This document shows, in pieces, positions 42,975-51,876 of a stretch of 64,000 nucleotides of DNA. Position 1 is the first letter of the stretch; every line of letters starts with the position of its first letter. This DNA comes from Herbiconiux ginsengi. GTDB lineage: Bacteria; Actinomycetota; Actinomycetes; Actinomycetales; Microbacteriaceae. Both the position numbers and the translations under genes were made by a program. A model generated the notes under the pieces. The model worked only from the letters and a program-made list of their open reading frames with translations, did no database searches and had not been told where the DNA came from. The stretch lies in the NCBI RefSeq assembly GCF_900107435.1, contig NZ_FNPZ01000001.1, positions 1,692,165 to 1,756,164 on the forward strand, read 5' to 3'.

Positions 42975-44234
42975 ATGTCCACATCAACCCGCGCCCGTCG
43001 AGCACTGTCGCTCGGCGCCGCCGCCGTCGCGTTCGCACTCGTGCTCGCCGGCTGCAGCGCATCCGGCGACGCCGGCAGCACCGCGTCGTCCGGAATCACC
43101 ATCGACACGGCGTTCGACGCCGACCCCGCAGCCACCCAGGATCTGGTCAACCTCGCCTTCGGCGTCGACACCCCCGTCGACAGCCTCCCGGCCGAGGCCG
43201 TGACCGGATTCGAGCGCGCCACAGCCGAGCTCACCGACGAGCAGGTGCAGACGGCCCTCGACTGCTGGAAGCAGCCCGAGTGCACGGTCGGCGACGGCCC
43301 GGTGCACATCGGCATCTTCAACGCCGTCGACAACCTGTGGCAGACCACGGCGGTCATGGACATCATCCTGCAGGCCCTGACCTACCCCGAAGTCGGCAAG
43401 ATCTCCTACTCCTTCGTGGCCGACCTGCCGTCGGCCCAGGCCGCCGTGCGCAGCCTCGCTGCCGGAGGTGCGAACATCATCATCGGTTACAACGCCTTCG
43501 GCGCCGCGATGGCCCCGGTGTTCCAGGAGGCGCAGGCGGCCGGTGCGGTGGTGGCCACCTACACCGGTGAGACCCCGGATGTCGGGGCCGACGTCATCAA
43601 CAACCAGGTCTACGCCGAGGCCTGCGACGCGGGCACCGGGATGGGCGAGGTGACGGTGAACGACCTCGGCCTCACCGACGCTGACCAGATCGCGTTCCTG
43701 TTCGGAACCCCCGGCAACCCCCAGGACACGATCGTGACCGGCTGCCTCGACAAATCGCTCACCGAGCTCAACGGACCGAAGGTCGGATTCCAACAGGACA
43801 CCGACTGGTCGCGCCCCGGTGTGGCCGCGGCCGCCTCGGCGCTGATCTCCTCGGGCATCCCCGCCAAGGCCGTGCTCAACACCTACGCCGATCCCATCCC
43901 GCAGCTGATCAACGCCTACGACCAGGCCGGCGTGCAGGTTCCGGCGATCCTGACCTGGACCGAGATGAACGAGCTGTTCGGCACCTGGGAGCAGCGCTTG
44001 GGCACCGACAAGGAGTTCCCGCTCTACTACACCAACGCGCTGGTGAACCAGGCCCGCCTGGCCACCACGAACGCGATGAGCATCCTCGCCGGCGAGGACA
44101 TCCCGGCGCGGACGGCTCTGCCACTGCCGATCATCAAGGCGGAGAAGGGCGTGTACCAGGCCGACCTGCCGGGCGACTTCCCGGGGTGGAGCGCGCTCAT
44201 CCCCGAAGACGTCATGAACGGGATGCTCGAGTAG
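42975..44234 (+). CDS. ABC transporter substrate-binding lipoprotein (Peripla_BP_4 type)
   Basis: 419 residues. The lipoprotein signal ends in LVLAGC. The mature protein follows the periplasmic sugar-binding fold with VHIGIFNAVDNLWQTTAVM, AGGANIIIGYNAFG and VQVPAILTWTEMNE. An unusual 80-residue segment (about 30-110) with Cys residues in DCWKQPEC precedes the binding fold. The ATG at 42975 is preceded by AAAGAGG. It captures the ligand for the importer of unit E. The ligand is unknown. Confidence 0.88.
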   Translation: MSTSTRARRALSLGAAAVAFALVLAGCSASGDAGSTASSGITIDTAFDADPAATQDLVNLAFGVDTPVDSLPAEAVTGFERATAELTDEQVQTALDCWKQPECTVGDGPVHIGIFNAVDNLWQTTAVMDIILQALTYPEVGKISYSFVADLPSAQAAVRSLAAGGANIIIGYNAFGAAMAPVFQEAQAAGAVVATYTGETPDVGADVINNQVYAEACDAGTGMGEVTVNDLGLTDADQIAFLFGTPGNPQDTIVTGCLDKSLTELNGPKVGFQQDTDWSRPGVAAAASALISSGIPAKAVLNTYADPIPQLINAYDQAGVQVPAILTWTEMNELFGTWEQRLGTDKEFPLYYTNALVNQARLATTNAMSILAGEDIPARTALPLPIIKAEKGVYQADLPGDFPGWSALIPEDVMNGMLE

Positions 44235-44325
44235 CACCCTCCGGCACGGTGCGGGGCGTCGCCTCCGGGCGCGCCCCGCACCATCCCCCCCGACCCCACC
44301 ATCACCCACCGACACGGGAAGTCCG

Positions 44326-46929
44326 ATGACGCATTCGACCGACGCGATGATGATGACCGAGAAGCAGACCACCGAAGTCGTTCTCTCCACCGACGGTGTC
44401 AGCAAGCAATACGGGCCGGTGACCGCGCTCACCGAGATGTCACTCGCGGTTCGAGCGGGCGAAGTGCGCGCCCTGGTCGGCGAGAACGGATCGGGCAAGT
44501 CCACCTTCGTGGGCATCGTCAGCGGCACGGTCGTGCCGAACACCGGAACGGTGACGATCGCCGACCGCGCTCTGACCAAGCATCTGCCGGTCGAATCGCA
44601 GAGCGCGGGCGTGCTCACCGTCTTCCAGGACGGCTCGCTGCTCGCCACCCTCACCGTCGCCCAGAACCTCTACATCGGCACTCCGGCGGCTCAGCGGCCG
44701 AAGTATGCCGAGATCGTCGACTGGGCCGCTGCCCGGCTCGCCGAGCACGACCTCGATCTCGATCCGATGCTCAAGGTCGCGGCGCTCGCACCGGGCGACC
44801 GTCAGATCCTCGAGATCGTGCGCGCCGTGATGGCCAAGCCCCGGTTGCTGCTGCTGGACGAGTCGACCTCCGCCCTCGACGCGAGCGGTGTCGACAAAGT
44901 GCTCGACCTGATGCGACTCGCGGCCCTGCAGGGCTGCGCCGTGCTCTTCGTCACCCACCGCCTGGCCGAGGTCTTCCGAGTCGCCGACACCGTCTCGATC
45001 CTCCGCGACGGCCGCTTCATCGGCACGCATCCGGCCGCGGAGGTCTCGCCGAAGCAGATCGTCGAGCTGATGGCCGGCACGAAGGTGGAGATGGAGTTCC
45101 CCGCGCGAGCGCCTCTCGACGTCGGGGCGAAGGAGCTCCTCACCGCCCGCGGCCTGGCGGGCGAGAAGTTCGGGCCGGTCGATCTCACCCTCCGTGCCGG
45201 GCAGGTGCTCGGAATCGCCGGGGCCGACGGCAACGGCCAGGGGCAGTTGCTGCGCGGTCTCGCCACCCTGGGGGTCTCCGGCGGCACGGTGACCTCGCTC
45301 GGCACCGAGCTCCGCAACTACCGTCAGGCCACGCGCGACGGGATCGTCTTCTTGAGCGGCGACCGCAAGAACGAATCGCTCTTCCAGGCCCTGTCGATCC
45401 GCGAGAACATGACGGCCGGAGTGCTGCGCAAGCTCTCCACTGCCGGCGTCGTCAGCGCGCCCGCCGAGCGGCGCTTCGTGAACAAGCAGATCGCCGACTT
45501 CGGCATCCGGCTCGGATCGCCGTCCCAGCCGCCGTCGTCGCTCTCCGGAGGCAACCAGCAGAAGATCGCGATCAGCAAGGCGATGGCCGCCGAGCCGAAG
45601 GTCTTCCTCATCGACGAGCCGACCCAGGGCGTCGACGTGCGTTCGCGGATGGACATCTACCGCTTCATCCGCGCCTGCGCCGACGCCGGCAACGCGGTGG
45701 TCATCGTCTCCTCCGACGCCTCCGAGCTCGCCGGCGTCGCCGACCGCATCATCGTGATGTCGCGCGGCCGGATCATCGAGGACATGCCGGGCCTCGGCTC
45801 CGACGAGGAGAGCATCGTCGGCGCCTTCGCCGTGGAGTCCCGCGTCGTCGAGGGCGACGGCGAACCGGTGTCCGGGCCGAGCGCGGGCCTCGACGCGACG
45901 GAGACGGCGACGGAGGCGCAGCCGCAGGCCTCCTCGCGCCCGCCCGCCGCCGCTCGACGAGCACGACTGCCGCGCTGGGTGCGCAACGAGGAGACCACAC
46001 GGCTCGCCGTGCTCGCCCTCCTCATGCTCGCGATCGGTGCCGTCACGGCCGCGCAGAATCCCACCTTCCTCAGCGAGCTGAGCCTGAAGAACGTGCTGCT
46101 GATCGCCACGCCCCTCACGGCGGTCGCGATCGCCCAGTACTTCGTGCTGCTCGTGGGCGGCATCGACGTCTCGGTGGGAGCCACGATGAGTCTCAGCGTG
46201 GTGGTGATGTCGTACCTCGTGAACACCGGCGGGGTGTTCCCGAACATCCTCATCGCCATCGGCGCCGCCATCGCTCTCGGCGTCGTGGTGGGTCTGATCA
46301 ACGCCTGGCTGGTGGAGCGGATGAAGCTCTCGGCCGTCATCGCCACCATCGCCACCCTCGGCATCGTGACCGGTGTCGCCCTCACCTTGCGGCCGACACC
46401 CGGTGGGAACATCAGCTACGAGCTGATGTCGGCCATCACCCGGAGCATCGGGATCTTCCCGATCGCGCTGCTCGTGCTCGCCGTGCTCGTGATCGCGGGC
46501 GACATCCTGTTGCGCCGCACGGGTCTCGGGCTCCGGGTGCGCGCTGTCGGCATCAACGGCCTCTACGCGAATCGTCTCGGCATCCGTGCCACCGCGATCC
46601 GCGGCGGTGCGTATGTGCTCTGCGCCGTGCTCGCCGCCATCGCCGGTGTGCTGCTCGCCGCCCAGGTCGGCATCGGCGACGCCTCGGTCGGCGAGATCTA
46701 CACCCTGCTGGCCATCGCGGCGCCCGTGATCGGCGGCGCGAGCCTGCTCGGCGGTCGCGGCACCCTCATCGGCGCCCTGCTCGGCGCGGTGATGCTCGCC
46801 CTCCTGATGACGCTGGCCACGGTGCTGCGCATCTCGCAAGGGGTGAACCTGCTCTTCATCGGCGGCATCACGCTGATCGCCCTGCTCACCTACGTGCTGC
46901 CGCTCAAGCGCCGCAACTCCGTGCGATGA
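44326..46929 (+). CDS. Fused ribose-type ABC ATPase and permease
   Basis: 867 residues joining an RbsA-like double ATPase (about 15-505) to an RbsC-like permease (about 555-867). ATPase 1 has Walker A GENGSGKST but a weak signature (ALAPGDRQ). ATPase 2 has a degenerate Walker A (GADGNGQGQ), signature LSGGNQQK and DEPTQGVD, as is usual for RbsA. An Ala/Pro/Arg linker (about 510-560) joins to helices containing LLVGGIDVSVGATM. Usually these are separate genes. A separate permease is also present at 41866, giving two permease halves per operon. Confidence 0.9.
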   Translation: MTHSTDAMMMTEKQTTEVVLSTDGVSKQYGPVTALTEMSLAVRAGEVRALVGENGSGKSTFVGIVSGTVVPNTGTVTIADRALTKHLPVESQSAGVLTVFQDGSLLATLTVAQNLYIGTPAAQRPKYAEIVDWAAARLAEHDLDLDPMLKVAALAPGDRQILEIVRAVMAKPRLLLLDESTSALDASGVDKVLDLMRLAALQGCAVLFVTHRLAEVFRVADTVSILRDGRFIGTHPAAEVSPKQIVELMAGTKVEMEFPARAPLDVGAKELLTARGLAGEKFGPVDLTLRAGQVLGIAGADGNGQGQLLRGLATLGVSGGTVTSLGTELRNYRQATRDGIVFLSGDRKNESLFQALSIRENMTAGVLRKLSTAGVVSAPAERRFVNKQIADFGIRLGSPSQPPSSLSGGNQQKIAISKAMAAEPKVFLIDEPTQGVDVRSRMDIYRFIRACADAGNAVVIVSSDASELAGVADRIIVMSRGRIIEDMPGLGSDEESIVGAFAVESRVVEGDGEPVSGPSAGLDATETATEAQPQASSRPPAAARRARLPRWVRNEETTRLAVLALLMLAIGAVTAAQNPTFLSELSLKNVLLIATPLTAVAIAQYFVLLVGGIDVSVGATMSLSVVVMSYLVNTGGVFPNILIAIGAAIALGVVVGLINAWLVERMKLSAVIATIATLGIVTGVALTLRPTPGGNISYELMSAITRSIGIFPIALLVLAVLVIAGDILLRRTGLGLRVRAVGINGLYANRLGIRATAIRGGAYVLCAVLAAIAGVLLAAQVGIGDASVGEIYTLLAIAAPVIGGASLLGGRGTLIGALLGAVMLALLMTLATVLRISQGVNLLFIGGITLIALLTYVLPLKRRNSVR

Positions 46930-46954
46930 CGCAGGCCCACGAAGGAGGAACGGC

Positions 46955-47815
46955 ATGAAGGTCGGCGTCTACGTGTTCGCGACGGATCGGGACCTGGATC
47001 CGGGCCCGCTCGCCCGCGAGATCGAGCAGCGCGGGTTCGACAGCATGTTCTTTCCGGAGCACTCGCACATTCCGGTGTCGCGCGCCACGGCCTACCCCGA
47101 GCAGTACGGGGGCGGAGTGCTCCCCGACTTCTACAAGCGCACCTACGACCCCTTCATCTCCTGCTCGTTCGCCGCAGCCGCCACGAGCACGCTCCAGGTG
47201 GGCACCGGGATCAGTCTGCTCGCTCTCCGTGACGCCGTGCACGTGGCGAAGACGGCCGCCTCGATCGATCGGCTGAGTGGCGGGCGCTTCGCGTTCGGCG
47301 TGGGCTTCGGATGGAACAAGGACGAGTTCGCGTCGCACGGAGTGGACTTCACCACCCGTCACCGGAAGGTGCGCGAGCAAGTGGCAGCCATCCGCACTCT
47401 CTGGCGCGACGACGTGGCCGAGTTCCACGGCGAGTTCGTCGATTTCGAGCCGAGCTGGTGCTGGCCCAAACCCGCTCAGAGCTTCCCGCCGGTCTATCTC
47501 GGCGGGAGCGGACCGCTCACCATGAAGCACGCCGCCGAGTGGGCGGATGTCTGGTATCCGACGCCGCCGATGGCCGATCCGCACCTGACCGAGGCGCTGC
47601 CCCGGTTCCGGCAGATGGTGGCCGACGCCGGGCGCGACCCGGATGCGGTGCCGGTCGGCATCGCGCCGGGCACCTGTGACGCGGCAGATCTGCAGGCCTA
47701 CGCCGACAACGGCGTCGATCAGGTGAACATCGCGCTGGTGGCCGACACTCCGTCGGCGATGATGGCGCGCCTCGACGAATTGCAGGTCATGCGCCACGCG
47801 GTCATCGGCCGATGA
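46955..47815 (+). CDS. LLM-class flavin (F420)-dependent oxidoreductase
   Basis: 286-residue bacterial luciferase-like TIM-barrel protein of the F420-dependent subgroup: MKVGVYVFATDRDLDPGPLA, FFPEHSHIPVSR, LSGGRFAFGVGFGWNKDEF and VYLGGSGPLTMKHAAEWADVW. It may reduce, oxidise or oxygenate a carbonyl compound using F420 or FMN. It lies in unit E 25 bases after the importer fusion and just before the cupin dioxygenase, so both probably act on the imported compound. Confidence 0.88.
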   Translation: MKVGVYVFATDRDLDPGPLAREIEQRGFDSMFFPEHSHIPVSRATAYPEQYGGGVLPDFYKRTYDPFISCSFAAAATSTLQVGTGISLLALRDAVHVAKTAASIDRLSGGRFAFGVGFGWNKDEFASHGVDFTTRHRKVREQVAAIRTLWRDDVAEFHGEFVDFEPSWCWPKPAQSFPPVYLGGSGPLTMKHAAEWADVWYPTPPMADPHLTEALPRFRQMVADAGRDPDAVPVGIAPGTCDAADLQAYADNGVDQVNIALVADTPSAMMARLDELQVMRHAVIGR

Positions 47816-47843
47816 CCGCCCCACCCCACGAGAGAGGTTTCAG

Positions 47844-48389
47844 ATGAGTGCGAACCGAGCAGCCGAGGCGACGCGAGACGAGGCGGCCATCCCTTACCGC
47901 GGCGAGCAGCCGTTCGGCATGGTCGACGACCTCGTGGTGCCGGGCGCCCTCGATCTCGACGGCGACGAGCGGTTCTGGGTTCCCCAGTCGAAGGACGTCA
48001 GTTTCAAGCCGTTGGTGCTCTCGGTGAGCCAGGGGTACTTCGTGAACGTGCTCCGTGTGCGCAAGAACGGCATCCTGTCGCGCCACCGGCACGCCGGCCC
48101 CGTGCACGCGACGGTTCTGCGCGGACGATGGCACTACCTCGAACACAGCTGGTGGGCCGAGGAGGGGTCGTATGCCTTCGAGCCGCCCGGCGACATCCAC
48201 ACCCTCGAGATCCCCGACGACGTCGAAGGGATGGCCACGCTGTTCCACGTCACCGGCGCCTACATCTACGTCGATCCCGACGGCAATCCGACGGGCGTGG
48301 AAGACGTCTTCACGAAGATCGAGAACGCGCGAGCGCACTACGAACGAGTCGGGCTGGGCGCTTCGTACGTCGAGCAGTTCATCCGCTGA
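47844..48389 (+). CDS. Cupin, 2,4'-dihydroxyacetophenone dioxygenase family
   Basis: 181-residue single cupin. Metal ligands are visible in SRHRHAGPVHATVLRG (motif 1, His residues) and the EPPGDIHTLEIPDD stretch (motif 2 His). The pattern GYFVNVLRVRKNGILSRHRH is shared with 2,4'-dihydroxyacetophenone and acetylacetone dioxygenases, which split C-C bonds next to a carbonyl. That makes a ketone or diketone substrate likely. GAGAGG precedes the ATG, and the gene sits between the LLM enzyme and the carboxylase subunits. Confidence 0.85.
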   Translation: MSANRAAEATRDEAAIPYRGEQPFGMVDDLVVPGALDLDGDERFWVPQSKDVSFKPLVLSVSQGYFVNVLRVRKNGILSRHRHAGPVHATVLRGRWHYLEHSWWAEEGSYAFEPPGDIHTLEIPDDVEGMATLFHVTGAYIYVDPDGNPTGVEDVFTKIENARAHYERVGLGASYVEQFIR

Positions 48390-48400
48390 TGGGAGACGAG

Positions 48401-49942
48401 ATGTCAAGGAGCACTCCGGAAACGATCGCCTCCGTGATGGGGCTCGGGGGTCGGCCGGCGAACAGCCGGCGGGAGATCAGGATCATCGACACCACGTTGC
48501 GGGATGCGCATCAGAGTCTGTGGGCGACGCGGATGCGCACGGAGCACATCGTGTCGCTGGCGGCGGATTTCGACCGGGTCGGGTTCGAGCAGGTGGATCT
48601 CATGGCGCCGATCCAGTTCGATGTCGCGGTGCGCTATCTCAAGGAGGATCCGTGGGAGCGGGTGCGGTTGGCGCACCGGCATGCGCCGAGCACGACGTTC
48701 CGGGCGTTGATCCGGTCGAAGAACATCGCGTCGTTCGATTTCCTCGCCGATGACGTGATCATCGCGTGGGTGGAGCGGCTCTACGCGAACGGGTTCCGGG
48801 TGATCGGGTCGTTCGACGGTCTGAACGACGTCGACAACATCGCGCCGGGTCTCGTCCGGGCGAAGGAGTTGGGGGCGTCGACGTTCGGGGCGGTGTCGTT
48901 CTGTGAGAGCCCGGTGCACACGGATGAGTTGTTCGTGGCGAAGGCGCGGGAGCTGATCGAGAAGGCCGATGTCGATGCGATCATGCTGAAGGATGCCGGT
49001 GGTCTCCTCACCCCGGATCGGGTTCGCACCTTGGTGCCGGCGCTCAAGGCGGTGATGGGTGGCCGGCCGCTCGAGGTCCACAGTCATTGTCTGACCGGTT
49101 TGGCGCCGTTGGTGTATCTGGAGGCGGTGGAGGCGGGCGCGGATGCGCTGCATCTCTCGATCGCGCCGCTGGCGAACGGCAACGCGCAGCCGGCGACGCA
49201 GGGTGTGGTGCGTGACTTGCGGGCGCTGGGGTACACGGTGAACGTCGACGACGAGCGGATCGAGACGATCAGCGAGAAGCTCACGGCGATCGCGGAGGCG
49301 GAGGGGAAGCCGCTGGGTGTGCCGGTGGCGTACAACGGCCTGCATTACCTGCATCAGACCCCGGGTGGGATGCTGTCGAATTTCCAGTCGCAGCTCGCGA
49401 CGGCCGGGTTGTCGGAGCGTTTCGATGAGCTGCTGCTCGAGGTGGCGCGGGTGCGCGCGGAGCTGGCGTTCCCGATCATGATCACCCCGTTCGCTCAGTT
49501 CGTGGGCACGCAGGCGGTGATGAACGTGATGTCGGGCGAGCGCTACAAGGTCGTGCCGAACGAGATCAAGAAGTACGTGCTCGGCTATTACGGCACCCTG
49601 TTGGCCCCCATCGATCCGGAGTTGCGGGCGAAGATCATCGCGAACGGGGCGTCGAACATCGCGCTCGAGCCGGGTCCGATCGCGCCGATGCTGCCCGAGC
49701 TGCGGAGGCGGCATCCGGATGAGGACATCGACCTGCTGCTCTTGCGGGCGATGTTCGCCGGCACCCAGGTCGACGAGATGAAGAGAACGGTGGCCGCGGG
49801 CGGGAACCCGGACGAGGTGTACGGGCCGCTTCTGGATCTCGTCAAGGCGCTGTACGCGAAGAGCGCGACCGGAACGCAATCCCTGAAGGTCGGAGACCTG
49901 CAGATCAACCTCGAAAAAGGAGAGAGTGACAATGCCGCTTAA
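48401..49942 (+). CDS. Biotin-dependent carboxyltransferase subunit, pyruvate carboxylase/OADA-like
   Basis: 513 residues of the PYC_OADA family: RIIDTTLRDAHQSLWATRMR (metal Asp 35), the catalytic Lys in MLKDAGGLL, metal His-x-His in EVHSHCLTG, and GGMLSNFQSQL. The pocket segment that reads GGATFD in pyruvate and methylmalonyl carboxyltransferases is MAPIQFD here (68-74), so the acceptor may not be pyruvate. Codon use differs from neighbours (GCG, CGG and TTG are frequent). ATG at 48401 has GGGAG upstream, and an in-frame ATG at 48389 is possible. It overlaps the BCCP gene. Confidence 0.88.
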   Translation: MSRSTPETIASVMGLGGRPANSRREIRIIDTTLRDAHQSLWATRMRTEHIVSLAADFDRVGFEQVDLMAPIQFDVAVRYLKEDPWERVRLAHRHAPSTTFRALIRSKNIASFDFLADDVIIAWVERLYANGFRVIGSFDGLNDVDNIAPGLVRAKELGASTFGAVSFCESPVHTDELFVAKARELIEKADVDAIMLKDAGGLLTPDRVRTLVPALKAVMGGRPLEVHSHCLTGLAPLVYLEAVEAGADALHLSIAPLANGNAQPATQGVVRDLRALGYTVNVDDERIETISEKLTAIAEAEGKPLGVPVAYNGLHYLHQTPGGMLSNFQSQLATAGLSERFDELLLEVARVRAELAFPIMITPFAQFVGTQAVMNVMSGERYKVVPNEIKKYVLGYYGTLLAPIDPELRAKIIANGASNIALEPGPIAPMLPELRRRHPDEDIDLLLLRAMFAGTQVDEMKRTVAAGGNPDEVYGPLLDLVKALYAKSATGTQSLKVGDLQINLEKGESDNAA

Positions 49943-50486
49943 CCCGCCCGACATCAAAGAACTCCGGGCCCTCGTCGACTGGGTGAACCTCACCGACGAC
50001 GTGCGTGAGCTCTCGATCACGTACGGCGACGTGGAGTTGTTCATCTCCCGCGACCGGCGGCCGGCCGGTGGTGGCGCGGCGCCTGTGACGGCGGTTGCCG
50101 CGGCGCCTCCCGCGCCCGCCGCCGCCCCGGTTCCTGCTGTGCCTGCGCCGGTGTCGGCTCCCGTGGCAGCCGCTCCCGCTGCGGTGCCCGGGCCCGCGCC
50201 GACGCGCGGGGGTGCGTTCTCCGCCGAGACGCTGGCCGCTGACGACGTGCTCATCACCGCGCCGATGGTGGGCGTGTTCTACGCCTCGCCGAAGCCGGGC
50301 GACCCCGCGTTCGTGGCCGTCGGCGATGCCGTCGCCGCCGACACGGTGCTGTGCATCGTGGAGGTCATGAAGCTGATGAGCAACATCGAGGCGGGGGTCG
50401 AGGGCACCGTCACGCAGATCCTGGTCGAGAACGAGCAGGCCGTGGAATACGGTCAGCCGTTGATGGTGATCACCCGCCATGGGTGA
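49932..50486 (+). CDS. Biotin carboxyl carrier protein
   Basis: 184 residues. A short AccB-like N-terminal helix region is followed by an Ala/Pro linker (about 45-92) and a biotinyl domain with Lys 147 in EVMKLM and the thumb-type ITAPMVGVFYASPKPGDPAF. The latter is usual for acetyl-CoA-carboxylase-type carriers. It carries CO2 between the biotin carboxylase and the carboxyltransferase. AAAGGAGAG gives the ATG at 49932, overlapping the preceding gene by 11 bases. Confidence 0.92.
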   Translation: MPLNPPDIKELRALVDWVNLTDDVRELSITYGDVELFISRDRRPAGGGAAPVTAVAAAPPAPAAAPVPAVPAPVSAPVAAAPAAVPGPAPTRGGAFSAETLAADDVLITAPMVGVFYASPKPGDPAFVAVGDAVAADTVLCIVEVMKLMSNIEAGVEGTVTQILVENEQAVEYGQPLMVITRHG

Positions 50487-51858
50487 ACCGCTGCGGAGTG
50501 TGCTGATCGCCAACCGGGGCGAGATCGCGTTGCGCGTCATCCGTGCCTGCAAGGAACTCGGCATCCGCAGCGTGCTGGCGTACTCCGAGGCCGACGCGGG
50601 ATCGCTGCCGGTGAAGCTCGCGGATCAGGCCGTGTGCATCGGGCCGGCGCCCGTGAACGCGAGTTACCGCAATGCCCGCGCGGTGGTCAGCGCGGCACTG
50701 GCCTTCACGGTCGACGCGATCCATCCGGGCTACGGTTTCCTCTCCGAGAACGCCGACTTCGCCGCGCTCTGCGAAGCCGAGGGTGTGGGCTTCATCGGAC
50801 CGTCGGCCGATGTCATCCGGCGGATGGGCGACAAGATCGAGGCGAAGAAGATCGCCCGCCGCGCCGGGGTTCCCACGGTGCCGGGCTCGGTGGGTGCGAT
50901 CGCCGAATACGGCGAGGCCCTCGCCGTGGCGGGCGAGGTCGGGTACCCGCTGCTCATCAAGGCGGCCGCCGGTGGTGGCGGGCGGGGCATGCGCGTGGTG
51001 CCGTCGGCGGCGACGCTGGAGAAGGACCTGGCGGAGATCATGTCGGAAGCCGAGGTCGCCTTCGGTGACCCGTCGGTGTACATCGAGCGGTACCTCACCG
51101 ACATCCGGCACATCGAGATCCAGGTCATCTCCGACGGCAGCACGGTGCTGCACCTCGGCGAGCGTGACTGCACGGCGCAGCGACGCAACCAGAAGCTCAT
51201 CGAGGAGTCGCCGTCGCCGGTGCTGGACGCCGACCTGCGCCGCAGTATGGCCGCTGCCGCCGTGGCCCTGTGCCAGGAGGTCGGCTATCGGAACGCCGGC
51301 ACCGTCGAGTTCGTCTTCGACAACGTCTCGCGCACTCCCTACTTCATCGAGATGAACACCCGGATCCAGGTCGAGCATCCCGTCACGGAGATGGTCACCG
51401 GCATCGACCTCATCAAGCTCCAGCTGCAGATCGCGGGAGGTCTCCCGCTCGACCTGACCCAGGATGACATCGTGGTGCGCGGCCACGCGATCGAGTGCCG
51501 CATCAACGCCGAAGACCCGGGCAACGGCTTCGCGCCGAACCCCGGCCGTATCGGCGCGTTCCGGGCCCCGGGTGGGCCCGGGGTGAGGATGGACAGCCAC
51601 ATCGAGGCGGGCTACGTCATCCCGCCCTATTACGACTCCATGATCGGCAAGCTGATCTGCTGGGGCCAGGACCGCGACGAAGCCATCGCGCGCACCCTCC
51701 GCGCCCTCGGCGAACTCGTGGTCGACGGCATCGTCACGACGGCTTCGCTGCACGAGAAGATCGCCGACAGCCCGGAGTTCCGGAGCGGGAGATTCAACAC
51801 GGCCTTCGTCGCCGACCTCCTGTCACGAACGGAGAGCACCGACCGAGCGAGTGGGTGA
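50479..51858 (+). CDS. Biotin carboxylase subunit
   Basis: 459 residues of AccC type: LIANRGEIALRVIRACKELG at the N-terminus, the Gly-rich ATP-grasp loop AAAGGGGRGM, ERDCTAQRRNQKLIEESPSP, EFVFDN, and MNTRIQVEHPVTEMVTGIDL. It carboxylates the biotin of the adjacent carrier with ATP and bicarbonate. It overlaps the carrier gene by eight bases. With the OADA-like transferase it forms a three-subunit enzyme distinct from the usual actinobacterial acyl-CoA carboxylases. Confidence 0.94.
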   Translation: MGEPLRSVLIANRGEIALRVIRACKELGIRSVLAYSEADAGSLPVKLADQAVCIGPAPVNASYRNARAVVSAALAFTVDAIHPGYGFLSENADFAALCEAEGVGFIGPSADVIRRMGDKIEAKKIARRAGVPTVPGSVGAIAEYGEALAVAGEVGYPLLIKAAAGGGGRGMRVVPSAATLEKDLAEIMSEAEVAFGDPSVYIERYLTDIRHIEIQVISDGSTVLHLGERDCTAQRRNQKLIEESPSPVLDADLRRSMAAAAVALCQEVGYRNAGTVEFVFDNVSRTPYFIEMNTRIQVEHPVTEMVTGIDLIKLQLQIAGGLPLDLTQDDIVVRGHAIECRINAEDPGNGFAPNPGRIGAFRAPGGPGVRMDSHIEAGYVIPPYYDSMIGKLICWGQDRDEAIARTLRALGELVVDGIVTTASLHEKIADSPEFRSGRFNTAFVADLLSRTESTDRASG

Positions 51859-51876
51859 CCCTGTCACAATCGGAAG

